Below the pieces are notes generated by a model. It searched no databases and was not told the origin of the DNA. It saw only the letters and a list, made by a program, of their open reading frames with translations. Shown here piece after piece: positions 13,294 to 22,273 of a DNA stretch of 64,000 nt. Position 1 is the stretch's first letter, and every line of letters begins with the position of its first letter. The position numbers were made by a program, and so were the translations under genes. The stretch covers positions 186,001 to 250,000 of the forward strand of contig CAVRIT010000001.1 of the NCBI GenBank assembly GCA_963721345.1. Direction: 5' to 3'. This stretch comes from JACDAN01 sp963721345. Lineage in GTDB: Bacteria; Actinomycetota; Thermoleophilia; Gaiellales; Gaiellaceae.

Positions 13294-14960
13294 TAGCGGA
13301 CCATACCTGCGATTTCTTCCACGGCAACGCGCCGCTCCTCACCCGTGGCGCGGTCCTGCACGTCGACGGCGCCGTCTTCGAGGGTCTTCTTGCCCACTAC
13401 CACTCGCACCGGCGCCCCGATCAGGTCGACGTCGGCGAACTTCTCGCCGGCACGCAGGTCACGGTCGTCGAGGAGCACGTCCTGTCCGGTCGCCGACAAC
13501 GTCTCCGCGGCCCGCGACGCCTCCTCCTCGAGCCCCGGGAGCACGACGACGTGCGTGTCGAACGGTGCGATCGACGTCGGCCAGCGCATCCCCTTCTCCT
13601 CGTCGTGCTGCTGCTCGACCGCGGCCGCCAGTACTCGGCCCGGCCCGATCCCGTAGCTGCCGCCGACCAGCGGCTTCTCCTTGCCGTCCTCGTCGAGGAA
13701 GGTCGCGCCGAGCGGCGCCGAGTACTTCGTCTCGAACTTGAAGATGTGCCCGATCTCGATTGCCGTCTGAAAGCGGAGGGCGCCTCCGCACTCCGGACAC
13801 GCGTCGCCCTCGCGTGGCTGGCGCAGATCGTGGAAACGCCCCTCGAAATCCCGGCCATGTTCGACGCCGCGCAGGTGGAACCCCGTGCGGTTCGCGCCCG
13901 CGACGAACTGGCCCTCGCGCAGGGCCTCGTCGACGACGACCTCGCCCTGGAAGCCGACAGGGCCGAGCGAACCGGGGTCGGCGCCGAAGGCACCGCGAAT
14001 CTCTTCCTCTGTGGAGGGCCGGAAGTCCGACGCCAGAGCCGTCGCGAGCTTCGCCTCTTCGAGGCGGTCGTCGCCGCGCACGAGCGCCAGCACGACCGTG
14101 CCGTCGGGCTTGGTGACGGGCATCGCCTTGGAGGTCGCAGCCGTGTCGATCCCGAGGAGCTCGGAGAGCGCTTCGATCGTGGTGACGCCCGGCGTCTCCA
14201 CCTCTTCGGGGGAGTCGAGCCGCTCCGGAAACTCCGGCGCGCGCGGGATGCCCAGTGCGATCTCGAGATCGGCTGCGTAGTCGTTCCGCTCGCACGTCAC
14301 GAGCACGTTCTCGCCGGAGCCGGAGGGGGCCAGGAAGTCGAGCGACTCGGACCCGCCCATCATCCCCGGCTCGGCCTGGACGGCGTGGTACTCGAGCCCG
14401 CAGCGCTCGAAGATTCGGTGGTACGCCTCCTCGTGCTTGCGGTAGGAGACGTCGAGCCCTTCGTCGTCGCGGTCGAACGAATAGGAGTCCTTCATGATGA
14501 ATTCGCGGACTCGGAGCAGGCCGCCGCGCGGCCTGGGCTCGTCGCGCTCCTTGATCGAGAAGTGGTAGAGGATCTGGGGCAGCTGGCGGTAGCTCTGGAT
14601 CTCTTTGGCGTGGAACGTGACCGTCTCCTCGTGCGTCAACGGGAGCACGTAGTCGCGGCCGTTGCGGTCCTTCAGGCGGAAGATCTCCTGGATGTAGTCG
14701 CGGCCGGACTGCTGCCAGAGCTCGTAGGGAGTCAGGACCGGCATCAGCATCTCCTGGCCGCCGATCGCGTCCATTTCCTCGCGGATGATCTGCACAACCT
14801 TCTGGTGCACCCGCCAACCGAGCGGCAGGAACGTCCAGATGCCGGTCGTCACCTGGCGGATGTAGCCGCCGCGGACGAGGAGCTTGTGGGAGACCGCCTC
14901 GGCGTCCGCCGGGGCGTCGCGCAACGTCGGCAGGAAAAGCTGAGAGGCGCGGGCGATCAA
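13293..14960 (-). CDS. proS: Prolyl-tRNA synthetase, bacterial type with editing domain
   Basis: A 555-residue class II synthetase from a TTG start 4 bp after the ispG stop; it attaches proline to tRNA-Pro. Motif 1 region is GGYIRQVTTGIWTFLPLGWR, motif 2 RVREFIMKDSYSFD and motif 3 GGSYGIGPGRVLAAAVEQ. An inserted YbaK/INS-type domain (about 225-385) is present and would hydrolyse alanyl-tRNA-Pro. The C-terminal anticodon-binding domain (HVVVLPGLEEEASRAAETL) completes it. Length matches the bacterial prokaryote-type ProRS. It is the last large gene of the rpsB-to-proS run, and its cognate tRNA-Pro(GGG) is encoded nearby. Confidence 0.96.
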   Translation of the reverse strand: MIARASQLFLPTLRDAPADAEAVSHKLLVRGGYIRQVTTGIWTFLPLGWRVHQKVVQIIREEMDAIGGQEMLMPVLTPYELWQQSGRDYIQEIFRLKDRNGRDYVLPLTHEETVTFHAKEIQSYRQLPQILYHFSIKERDEPRPRGGLLRVREFIMKDSYSFDRDDEGLDVSYRKHEEAYHRIFERCGLEYHAVQAEPGMMGGSESLDFLAPSGSGENVLVTCERNDYAADLEIALGIPRAPEFPERLDSPEEVETPGVTTIEALSELLGIDTAATSKAMPVTKPDGTVVLALVRGDDRLEEAKLATALASDFRPSTEEEIRGAFGADPGSLGPVGFQGEVVVDEALREGQFVAGANRTGFHLRGVEHGRDFEGRFHDLRQPREGDACPECGGALRFQTAIEIGHIFKFETKYSAPLGATFLDEDGKEKPLVGGSYGIGPGRVLAAAVEQQHDEEKGMRWPTSIAPFDTHVVVLPGLEEEASRAAETLSATGQDVLLDDRDLRAGEKFADVDLIGAPVRVVVGKKTLEDGAVDVQDRATGEERRVAVEEIAGMVR

Positions 14961-14963
14961 GAG

Positions 14964-16097
14964 CTAGTCGAGCGGGACCAGGGACGCTTCGGCCATCGCC
15001 AGCGCAGCCGGCTTGGCCATCTTCAGTCGCTTGGGCCGCGGCATGCCCTCGGCGATCCAGAGGTCGATCTCGTGGAAGAGCTCGTCGATCAGGATGTCGG
15101 ACGAGACCTTCTTCAAGACTCGGCCATGGGCGTAGATGAAGCCGACGTCGCGACCGCCGGCGATCCCGAAGTCCGCGTCACCGGCCTCCCCGGGGCCGTT
15201 CACCGCGCAGCCCATGACCGCCACCTCGAACGCCTGCGTATAGCCGCGTAAACGGTCTTCGACTACCTCGGCAAGGCTCTGGACGCCGACGTTGTCGCGC
15301 CCGCAGGACGGGCAGGCGATCATCACCGGGCCGCGCTCTCTCAGGCCGAGCGCCTTCAGGATCTCCCAGGCCGTCTCGACCTCCTTCACCGGATCCGCCG
15401 TCAGCGAGACGCGGATCGTGTCCCCGATCCCGTCCGCGAGCAGTGAGCCGATCCCGACGGCGCTCTTGACGGAACCGGTGAACGGCGTGCCCGCCTCGGT
15501 CACACCGAGATGGAGCGGGTACGGAACCCTCGCCGCAAGCATCCGGTACGCACGGATCATCGTCGGGACGTGCGTCGCCTTGACGGAGATCTTGAAATCG
15601 CGGTAGTCGAGGCGCTCGAGCAGCTCGACCTCCTCCATCGCCGCGGCGACGAGGGCCTCTGCCTGGTCGCGCTGCGCCAGCGGAAAGAGGTGCTTCGGCA
15701 GCGAGCCCGAGTTCGCGCCGATCCGCATCGGAATCCCGGCGCGCTTCGCGGCCTCGACGACCTGCGCGACTTTGTCCGGCCCGCCGATGTTCCCGGGGTT
15801 GATGCGGACGGCGTGCACACCGGCGTCGATCGCGCGCAGCGCGAGGCTCGCGTTGAAGTGGATGTCCGCAATCACCGGGAGTGGCGAGAGACGCACGATC
15901 CGCGCAAGCGCGTCCGCGTCCTCGATCTTCGGCACCGCGCAGCGGACCACCTCGCAGCCCGCGGAGGCCAGCGCGGCGATCTGGGCGGTCGTCGCGGGGA
16001 CGTCTCGCGTGGGCGTCAGCGTCATCGACTGGATGACGACGGGCGCGCCGCCGCCGATCTGGACGTTGCCTACCTTGACGCTACGCTCACTCGGCAT
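14964..16097 (-). CDS. ispG: 4-hydroxy-3-methylbut-2-en-1-yl diphosphate synthase (flavodoxin)
   Basis: A 377-residue [4Fe-4S] enzyme of the MEP isoprenoid pathway, converting MEcPP to HMBPP. It shows VRINPGNIGG, RIGANSGSLP and LHLGVTEAGTPFTGSVKSA. The cluster cysteines are in ACPSCGRDNV and MGCAVNGPGEA, together with the conserved Glu region. The segment usually read as SMTNTDT is SMTLTPTRD, a minor variant. Length is normal for the single-domain bacterial type. It stands with dxr and rseP as in many actinobacteria, so two MEP steps are co-transcribed. Confidence 0.96.
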   Translation of the reverse strand: MPSERSVKVGNVQIGGGAPVVIQSMTLTPTRDVPATTAQIAALASAGCEVVRCAVPKIEDADALARIVRLSPLPVIADIHFNASLALRAIDAGVHAVRINPGNIGGPDKVAQVVEAAKRAGIPMRIGANSGSLPKHLFPLAQRDQAEALVAAAMEEVELLERLDYRDFKISVKATHVPTMIRAYRMLAARVPYPLHLGVTEAGTPFTGSVKSAVGIGSLLADGIGDTIRVSLTADPVKEVETAWEILKALGLRERGPVMIACPSCGRDNVGVQSLAEVVEDRLRGYTQAFEVAVMGCAVNGPGEAGDADFGIAGGRDVGFIYAHGRVLKKVSSDILIDELFHEIDLWIAEGMPRPKRLKMAKPAALAMAEASLVPLD

Positions 16098-16118
16098 TCA
16101 CGCCGAGTGTAGCCGTCT

Positions 16119-17384
16119 CTAACCCCCTGCCCGGCCGCCGAGATCGTTGGAGAGGCCGATGAAGAACAGCGTCAAGACGACCGCAATTCCGATCACCGAG
16201 ACGCGCTCGTAGACCTCGCGACCAACCGAGCGCCCGCGGATCCCCTCGATGATCGAGAAGGCGATGTGCCCGCCGTCGAGCGGGAGGAGCGGAAGCAGGT
16301 TCAGGAGGGCCAGCGAGAGGCTGATCAAGCCCAGCACCCAGAAGAACGTCTCGAAGCCGCGATCGAGCGCGCTCGACGACCCGCGGACGATCCCGATCGG
16401 GCTCGAGATCTCCTCTCGCCCCGATCCCTGGACGAGGCGCCCGAGCACCGATCCGATCTCCTTCGTGATCACACCGGTGAGCCGCACCGACTCCCACCCC
16501 GCAACGTGGATCGGCACCGACTGGAACCTGGGGCGGAACCCGAGCCGGAAGCGCCCGTCGGTGTCCTCGAAGGCCTGAATCGCCGGCAAGGTGATCCGCT
16601 CGCCGTCGCGCACGACCGCCACCCGCAGAGGCTCGCCCTCCGAGGTGTTGATCTCCTCGAACATCCCGACGTAGTCCACCGGCTCTCCGTTGATCGCCAC
16701 GACCCGGTCCCCGGGCCGGAGCCCCATCGCCGCCGCAGGCGTCGGGATCTGCTGGATCTGGCTCGTCACTGGATCGCGCATCGGCCTCGTCTGCTCGATC
16801 TCGTCGACGACCGTCGTGCCCCGCCCCGGCCCGAACACGAGCAGGAGCGTGAACATCAGCATCGCGAAGAGGAGGTTCGTCCCCGGCCCGGCGCCGATGA
16901 CGAGGACCTTCTTCCACGTCCGCTGGCGCCAGTAGGCATCCCGCCCGAGGCCGTCGGCCAACTCCGTCAGGCCTCGATCGGCCGCCTTTCTCGCGGGCGG
17001 CGAGAGCTCCTCGTGTTCCACGACGGCCCTGCGGAGCGCCTCGAGCGCTCCAGCTGCGCCCTCGAAGTCCCCCTCCGCCAGCAGATGCTTCAGGCGCTCG
17101 GTCGGGCCTCGAAGCTGCGGAGCCTCGTCGACCGCCCTGCTGAAATGCGCGTCCACGTCGGACGGCGCCGGGCGGTGCATCCCCGGGATCTTCACGTAGC
17201 CGCCGAGCGGGATCGCGCCGATGCCGTACTCGATCCCCTTGCGGCGGAACTTGGCAAGAGCCGGCGGGAACCCGACGTAGAACTTCCGCGGCGACATGCC
17301 GACGAACCGCGCGGTGAAGAAGTGCCCCGCCTCGTGAACCAAGACGAGAAACGCGAGCCCCAGAACGGCGACGAACGTGTTCAC
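16119..17384 (-). CDS. rseP: Site-2 intramembrane metalloprotease, RseP/Rip1 family
   Basis: A 421-residue M50 protease that cuts transmembrane anti-sigma factors within the membrane. The first helix carries the zinc motif HEAGHFFTARFVG (about 18-30) and the third metal ligand is in LLPLLPLDGGHIAFSIIEG near the C-terminus. One PDZ domain (LRPGDRVVAINGEPVDY, about 225-290) precedes it. A charged insertion of about 70 residues (about 80-150) separates the active-site region from the second helix and is larger than in most relatives. Its ATG overlaps the dxr stop (ATGA). Confidence 0.94.
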   Translation of the reverse strand: MNTFVAVLGLAFLVLVHEAGHFFTARFVGMSPRKFYVGFPPALAKFRRKGIEYGIGAIPLGGYVKIPGMHRPAPSDVDAHFSRAVDEAPQLRGPTERLKHLLAEGDFEGAAGALEALRRAVVEHEELSPPARKAADRGLTELADGLGRDAYWRQRTWKKVLVIGAGPGTNLLFAMLMFTLLLVFGPGRGTTVVDEIEQTRPMRDPVTSQIQQIPTPAAAMGLRPGDRVVAINGEPVDYVGMFEEINTSEGEPLRVAVVRDGERITLPAIQAFEDTDGRFRLGFRPRFQSVPIHVAGWESVRLTGVITKEIGSVLGRLVQGSGREEISSPIGIVRGSSSALDRGFETFFWVLGLISLSLALLNLLPLLPLDGGHIAFSIIEGIRGRSVGREVYERVSVIGIAVVLTLFFIGLSNDLGGRAGG

Positions 17385-18616
17385 GCCTCGCCTCCCCGGC
17401 CGGCGGTGTCTCCCGCCGGGCGAAGCCCGGCTCCGACCCCGCCTGACGACGATGGCGGCAGGATGCTGCGCCCACGAGGCTTGTCCGTGCTCGCCTGCAC
17501 TGTCCTGCGCCCCGTGGGCTTGCCTCCTTTGTCATCGCCGCCCCGGGAAGCCGAGGTACCCAGCGCCATACCCCGCTCGGCGATTCGCCGAGCCTCCGCG
17601 TCGGCCTCGACGAGCCCGCCAAGGTCAGTGACCGGCCCTCCGCCGACCTGATCCAGCGTCTCCTCCACGACCTCGGGGATCCCCAGGAACGGCAGGCGGC
17701 CGTCGAGGAACGCTGCGACGGCCACCTCGTTCGCCGCGTTGAACGCGCAGGGATAGGTGCCGCCCTGTTCACCGACGCGCCGCGCGAGGCCGAGCATGGG
17801 AAAGGCGTCGCCGTCCACGGGCTCGAACTCCAGCTTCAGCCCCGCCGAGAGATCGAGCGGCTCGACGTTGACCGGCGCACGTTGCGGATAGGTCAGCGCA
17901 TACGAGATCGGCACCCGCATGTCGGGATAGCCGAGGTGTGCGAGCGCAGCGCCGTCGCGGAAGCGCACGAGCGAGTGGACGACAGAGGTCGGCTGGACGA
18001 CCACCTCGATCCGCTCGTACGGCAGCCCGAAGAGGAAATGCGCCTCGATCACCTCGAGCCCCTTGTTCGCGAGCGTCGCCGAGTCGATCGTGATCTTGGG
18101 GCCCATCTGCCAGGTTGGGTGCGCGAGCGCATCGTCGGGAGATACGTCGGCGAGCTCGGACCGGTTGCGCCCCCGAAACGGGCCGCCGGACGCGGTGAGG
18201 ACGACCGAGTGCACGGTGTCGGCCGCGCGCCCCTCCAGGCACTGGAACACGGCGGAGTGCTCGCTGTCGACGGGCAGGAGCCGCCCGCCGCCGCTCTGGA
18301 GCGCACCGAGGGCGAGCTCGCCGGCCGCGACGAGGCTCTCCTTGTTCGCGAGCGCGAGGTCCACGCCGTGCTCGAGCGTCCAGAGTGTGGCCGTCACGCC
18401 GGCGAAGCCGACGATTGCGTTGAGCACGACGTCGGGCTGGGCTCGCTCGAGCAGCTCGGTGTGATCGCCCCCGACCTGCGTCAGCGGCGCGAGCCCGTCG
18501 ATGGCCTGGGAGCCCGACGAGGCCGCGACGAGCTCGAGCCCCGGGTCGCCCTCGATCACTTCCAGCGCCTGGCGTCCGATCGAGCCCGTGGCCCCGAGCA
18601 CGGCGACGCGCCTCAT
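17381..18616 (-). CDS. dxr: 1-deoxy-D-xylulose 5-phosphate reductoisomerase with repeat-derived C-terminal tail
   Basis: A 411-residue NADPH-dependent enzyme making MEP from DXP. N-terminal Rossmann motif is VAVLGATGSIGRQALEVI. The active-site set includes LTASGGPFRG, the metal/substrate region and NMGPKI-like WQMGPKITIDSATLANKG. The C-terminal helical domain ends naturally near residue 352 (EARRIAERGMAL). The last 58 or so residues are low-complexity (Gly, Arg, Ser, Pro) and are encoded by a hairpin repeat found also at 23411-23435, so they look like a frame captured by a repeat insertion. The ATGA overlap with rseP is retained despite the tail. Confidence 0.94.
   Translation of the reverse strand: MRRVAVLGATGSIGRQALEVIEGDPGLELVAASSGSQAIDGLAPLTQVGGDHTELLERAQPDVVLNAIVGFAGVTATLWTLEHGVDLALANKESLVAAGELALGALQSGGGRLLPVDSEHSAVFQCLEGRAADTVHSVVLTASGGPFRGRNRSELADVSPDDALAHPTWQMGPKITIDSATLANKGLEVIEAHFLFGLPYERIEVVVQPTSVVHSLVRFRDGAALAHLGYPDMRVPISYALTYPQRAPVNVEPLDLSAGLKLEFEPVDGDAFPMLGLARRVGEQGGTYPCAFNAANEVAVAAFLDGRLPFLGIPEVVEETLDQVGGGPVTDLGGLVEADAEARRIAERGMALGTSASRGGDDKGGKPTGRRTVQASTDKPRGRSILPPSSSGGVGAGLRPAGDTAGRGGEA
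17411..17435. repeat. Hairpin repeat family 2, copy inside the dxr 3' end
   Basis: TCCCGCCGGGC-GAA-GCCCGGCTCCG at 17411-17435 has a 7-bp stem (17415-17421/17425-17431) and differs from 23411-23435 at a single loop base (GAA versus AAA). It lies within the coding tail of dxr. The neighbouring bases 17460-17530 hold a further imperfect inverted repeat built on GCCCACG/CGTGGGC, so the whole inserted segment is hairpin-rich. Confidence 0.7.
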
Positions 18617-18662
18617 CGAGGAAAGTGTATGGCGCGACCCTCGTTACAGGGACCCGGTCCCA

Positions 18663-19454
18663 TCACGAAGCCCCAAAAGCGAGCAGACAGTAGTACGCGC
18701 CGATGGCCGAGAAGAGGAGCGCGTCGACCCGGTCGAGCATCCCGCCGTGGCCGAGGAGAAGCTTCCCGGTGTCTTTTACGCCGACGTCACGCTTGAGGGC
18801 GGACTCGAACAGATCCCCGATCGGGGCGGTGACGGCAATCACACCGCCGAGCGCGAACGACTCTGGAACGGAGAGGAACCCCTCTTTGTAGAAGGCGAAG
18901 AACGGCACGAGCAGCGCGGCGATCGTGCCCGCAGCCAGCCCTTCCCACGTCTTCCCCGGCGACATACGAGGCGCGAGCTTGTGCCTGCCGAACAGCCGGC
19001 CCGCGACATAGGCGACGGTGTCCGCCGCGAAGACCGCGATGAGCACGGTGAAGGCGGCGAGCGTCCCGTGCTCTGGCAGCTCGCGGATCAGGATCATGTG
19101 TGCGATTCCAAGCCCGATCCACGCCGCGCCGAGGACAGTCGCGGCCACCGACACGAGTGTCGGGCTGACACCGGCGAGCCCCTTGAAGGCGAACGCGAAC
19201 GCGAAGGTGCTGAGAAATCCGCCGAGCGCCCATTCCGGCCCCCACTCCGCACCGACGAGCGCGGCGACGGTGCCGAAATACCCTGCAAGCACGACGGGAC
19301 GCAGTGCCCGCGTCATCCCGTAGAACTCGTGGAGCGCGAGGAGGGCGGCAACGGCGGCCAGCCCGAAGAACCACCAGCCGCCGCCGTAGACCAGCAGCAG
19401 CACGGGCGGCAGCAGCAGCAGAGCGATGACGAGGCGCGAGACGAGCGAGCTCAT
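18663..19454 (-). CDS. cdsA: Phosphatidate cytidylyltransferase
   Basis: A 263-residue, multi-pass membrane enzyme making CDP-diacylglycerol from phosphatidate and CTP, the precursor for all glycerophospholipids and the donor for PgsA. The C-terminal signature is present as PIGDLFESALKRDVGVKDTG and LLLGHGGMLDRVDALLFS (about 210-247). Seven to eight hydrophobic segments are visible. It overlaps uppS by 4 bp, the usual arrangement. Confidence 0.95.
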   Translation of the reverse strand: MSSLVSRLVIALLLLPPVLLLVYGGGWWFFGLAAVAALLALHEFYGMTRALRPVVLAGYFGTVAALVGAEWGPEWALGGFLSTFAFAFAFKGLAGVSPTLVSVAATVLGAAWIGLGIAHMILIRELPEHGTLAAFTVLIAVFAADTVAYVAGRLFGRHKLAPRMSPGKTWEGLAAGTIAALLVPFFAFYKEGFLSVPESFALGGVIAVTAPIGDLFESALKRDVGVKDTGKLLLGHGGMLDRVDALLFSAIGAYYCLLAFGAS

Positions 19455-20188
19455 CGCGCGCCGAACCTCCGCCTACGCCCCGCGTACTCACGAACCGCGG
19501 CGCTGAGATCGTCAGCTCCGAAGTCGGGCCAGAGCGTCTCAGTGAACACGAACTCGGAGTACGCCACCTGCCACAGCATGAAGTTCGACACGCGCACCTC
19601 GCCTGAGGTGCGGACGACGAGATCGGGCTCCGGGAGCTCGGGCGCGTACAGATGCGCCGCCACGATGCCCTCGTCGATCTCCTCCGCCTCGAGGCCCGAC
19701 TCGACGATCCGTTTTGCCGCGTCCGCGATCTCTGCCCGGCCGCCGTAGTCGAAGGCGATCCAGAGATCGAGGCGATCGCGGGCCGACGTTTCGTCCTCCA
19801 GCTCCTCCATCTGTACGCGCAACGCATCCGAGACGCGGTCTCGGCGTCCGATGAACCGCGTCCGAACCCCCTGCTCGGCGAGGTCGGGAAGCTCGCGTCG
19901 GATCGTCTCGCCGAAGATCTCCATCAGAGCGTCGACCTCCGCCGGCGGACGCAGCCAGTTCTCGGTCGAGAACGCATAGACCGCGAGCGAGCGGATGTTG
20001 AGGTCGATCGCCGCCTCGACGGTTCGCCGCAGGGCTCGCGTGCCCTCTCGGTGACCCGCCTCGACGGTCAGGCCTTTGCCCGCCGCCCACCGGCCGTTCC
20101 CGTCCATGATGATCGCGACCGACCGCGGCCCCTCGCCCAGCTCGAGCGGCGATTCGCGGCGGCCGAAGAAGCGGGCGAGGAGCCCCAT
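19451..20188 (-). CDS. uppS: Isoprenyl transferase (undecaprenyl or related polyprenyl diphosphate synthase, cis type)
   Basis: A 245-residue cis-prenyltransferase that extends an allylic diphosphate with IPP to the lipid carrier of peptidoglycan synthesis. Family motifs are VAIIMDGNGRWA (catalytic Asp), AGHREGTRALR, AVYAFSTENWLRPPAEV, DLWIAFDYGGRAEI and the C-terminal PDLVVRTSGEVRVSNFMLWQ and SEFVFTETLWPDF. The usual TSGE/RLSNF motif reads RVSNF. It lies between frr and cdsA. Final chain length cannot be told from sequence alone. Confidence 0.95.
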   Translation of the reverse strand: MGLLARFFGRRESPLELGEGPRSVAIIMDGNGRWAAGKGLTVEAGHREGTRALRRTVEAAIDLNIRSLAVYAFSTENWLRPPAEVDALMEIFGETIRRELPDLAEQGVRTRFIGRRDRVSDALRVQMEELEDETSARDRLDLWIAFDYGGRAEIADAAKRIVESGLEAEEIDEGIVAAHLYAPELPEPDLVVRTSGEVRVSNFMLWQVAYSEFVFTETLWPDFGADDLSAAVREYAGRRRRFGAR

Positions 20189-20197
20189 CGACGGCCG

Positions 20198-20746
20198 TTA
20201 GACCTCGGTGATCTCGGCTTCTTTGCGCCTGAGGAGGTCGTCGATCCGCTTCACGTGGTCGTCCGTGAGCTTCTGGACGCGCTCCTCCGCGCGCCGCTCG
20301 TCGTCCGCGCCGACGCTCTGCTCTTCCTTGAGGTGGTGGATGACGTCGCGGCGGACGTTACGCACGGCGACCCGGCCCTCCTCCGCGATCTGGCGCGCCA
20401 CCTTGACCAGCTCCCCCCGGCGCTCCTCCGTGAGCTGCGGGATCGGGAGGCGAATGACCTTTCCGTCGTTCGACGGGTTGAGGCCGAGGTCGGACTCCTG
20501 GATCGCGCGCTCGATCTCTTTGATCGAGTTCGGATCGAACGGCTGGACTGTGAGCAGCCTCGGCTCCGGGACGTTGAGCGTCGCCAGCTGGTTGAGCGGC
20601 GTCTTCTGGCCGTAGTAGTCCACCTGGACGCGATCCAGCAGCGCCGAAGAGGCCCTCCCCGTCCGGATCGAGTTCAGCTCGCCGTGGGTCGCCTCGACCG
20701 ACTTGTCCATGCGGCGAGTCGCATCCTGGATCAGATCGTCGATCAC
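20198..20746 (-). CDS. frr: Ribosome recycling factor
   Basis: A 182-residue translation factor that splits post-termination ribosomes with EF-G. The start is the GTG at 20746, which overlaps the pyrH stop (GTGA); upstream sequence in the same frame is not conserved. Recognised segments are MDKSVEATHGELNSIRTGRA, YYGQKTPLNQLA, DLGLNPSNDGKVIRLPIPQ, LTEERRGELVKVARQIAEEG and VRNVRRDVIHHLK. Length is standard (about 185). Confidence 0.96.
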   Translation of the reverse strand: MIDDLIQDATRRMDKSVEATHGELNSIRTGRASSALLDRVQVDYYGQKTPLNQLATLNVPEPRLLTVQPFDPNSIKEIERAIQESDLGLNPSNDGKVIRLPIPQLTEERRGELVKVARQIAEEGRVAVRNVRRDVIHHLKEEQSVGADDERRAEERVQKLTDDHVKRIDDLLRRKEAEITEV

Positions 20747-21489
20747 GCGCTCCCTCCGGGGGTCGAGATGATCGTGCCGACGCGCTCTCCGAGCGCAACC
20801 CGCCGGATGTTGCCCTCGGCGAGCGCGAAGACGTAGATCGGGAGCCCATTGTCCATGCACAGCGAGAGCGCCGTCGTGTCCATCACGCGCAGCCCGCGCT
20901 CGATCGCCTGGAGATGCGTGAGCTCCGGGACGAGCTCCGCGTCCGGATCCTCGCGCGGGTCGTCGGCGTGGACGCCCTCGACCGCGTGCTTGGCCATCAG
21001 GATCGCATCGGCGCCGATCTCCAGTGCGCGCAGCGCGGCGGCCGTGTCGGTGGTGAAGAACGGGTTGCCCGTGCCCGCGGCAAAGATCACGATCCGCTGC
21101 TTCTCGAGGTGGCGGATCGCTCGCCGGCGGATGTACGGCTCGGCAACCTCCGAGACCTCGATCGCCGAGAGGACGCGGGTGTGCAGGCCGCGCCGCTCGA
21201 GGACGTCCTGCAGCGTCAGGGCGTTCAGGACCGTGGCGAGCATCCCGGCGTAGTCCGCCGTCGCGCGGTCCATGCCCTCGGCCGCCGCGGTCATACCGCG
21301 GTAGATGTTTCCGGCACCGACCACGATCGCGATCTCGACACCTCGTCCCTGGAGCTCTGCGATCTCCTCAGCGATCCGCTCGACCTCGTGGAGGTCGACG
21401 CCGTACTCCTTCTCCCCCATCAGCGCCTCTCCGGAGAGCTTCAGCAGGACCCGCTTGAACGCGGGCCTGCCGTTCTCGTCAGCCGGCAA
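20743..21489 (-). CDS. pyrH: UMP kinase
   Basis: A 248-residue hexameric kinase phosphorylating UMP to UDP. The N-terminal RVLLKLSGEALMGEKEYGVD, the VVGAGNIYRG glycine-rich segment, the substrate segment and GTGNPFFTTDTAAALRALEI are typical. The most likely start is TTG 21489, which overlaps the end of tsf by 11 bp. The open frame upstream of it is non-conserved. It is placed in the usual rpsB-tsf-pyrH-frr order. Confidence 0.94.
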   Translation of the reverse strand: MPADENGRPAFKRVLLKLSGEALMGEKEYGVDLHEVERIAEEIAELQGRGVEIAIVVGAGNIYRGMTAAAEGMDRATADYAGMLATVLNALTLQDVLERRGLHTRVLSAIEVSEVAEPYIRRRAIRHLEKQRIVIFAAGTGNPFFTTDTAAALRALEIGADAILMAKHAVEGVHADDPREDPDAELVPELTHLQAIERGLRVMDTTALSLCMDNGLPIYVFALAEGNIRRVALGERVGTIISTPGGSA

Positions 21490-22273
21490 GGGCGAAGCGG
21501 CGGTAGTCGAGCACCTCGAGCTCGTGCTCGTCGAGCGCCTTGGCGACCGTCTTGCCCGTGTCGTGAATCCACTCCTGGTCGGGCAGGACGGACTGGCCGA
21601 AAAAGCGCTTCGCGAGCATTCCCTCGACGATCTTCTCGCGGTGCTCCTCGGGGCGCGACTCCACCTCGGGGAGCTTCGCGAAGATCTCGCGCTCGGTCTG
21701 GAGGTCCTCCTCGGGGATCTGGCCGCGGTCGGCATACAGCGGCGCCGCGAAGGCGATGTGCATGGCGAGGAGCCGCGCGATCTCTGCGGGCCCCTTCGCC
21801 TTCACCACCACGCCGATCTTGTTCGCCGGGGGATGGACGTAGGCCGCGATCACCTCGTCGTCGCCCCGCTCGAAGCGGACGGCGCCGCGGACGGCGACGT
21901 TCTCGCCGAGCTTGCCGACGAGCGCCTGACGCTCTTCCTCGAGCTCCTGCTCCGCGCCCTCGCCGCGCTCCTCGACCGTCTCGAGCACCTTCTCGGCGAA
22001 CGCGAGGAACTCTTCGTTCTTCGACACGGGCTCGGTCTCGCACCCGATGGCGACCGTCGTGCCGACCCGCTCTCCGACCCGTGCGAGGACGATGCCCTCT
22101 GTCGTCTCACGGCCCGCGCGCTTGCCTGCCTCGGCCATCCCGCGCTCACGCAGGAGCTTCTTCGCGGCCTCGAGGTCGGCCTCCGTCTCCTGAAGCGCTC
22201 GCTTGGCGTCCATCATCCCCGCGCCGGTCTCGTCGCGGAGCTGTTTGACGAGCGTTGCCGGAATGTCAGCCAC
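21479..22273 (-). CDS. tsf: Elongation factor Ts
   Basis: A 264-residue nucleotide-exchange factor for EF-Tu. It begins at GTG 22273 (ADIPATLVKQLRDETGAGMM), overlapping the rpsB stop by 8 bp. The N-terminal UBA-like domain (DAKRALQETEADLEAAKKLL) is followed by core repeats with TEPVSKNEEF and HIAFAAPLYADR, and a coiled-coil-like segment rich in Glu. The C-terminal FFGQSVLPDQEWIHDTGKTV is a family hallmark. Confidence 0.96.
   Translation of the reverse strand: MADIPATLVKQLRDETGAGMMDAKRALQETEADLEAAKKLLRERGMAEAGKRAGRETTEGIVLARVGERVGTTVAIGCETEPVSKNEEFLAFAEKVLETVEERGEGAEQELEEERQALVGKLGENVAVRGAVRFERGDDEVIAAYVHPPANKIGVVVKAKGPAEIARLLAMHIAFAAPLYADRGQIPEEDLQTEREIFAKLPEVESRPEEHREKIVEGMLAKRFFGQSVLPDQEWIHDTGKTVAKALDEHELEVLDYRRFALAG

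Noticed and set aside
13293..14960. ProS as a defective synthetase because motif 3 reads GIGPGR
   Set aside because: The motif arginine is present and all other regions are intact; this is ordinary variation.
16087..17772. 561-codon minus-strand frame across dxr and rseP
   Set aside because: Both overlapped genes carry all family motifs in other frames; this frame is Arg-rich without homology.
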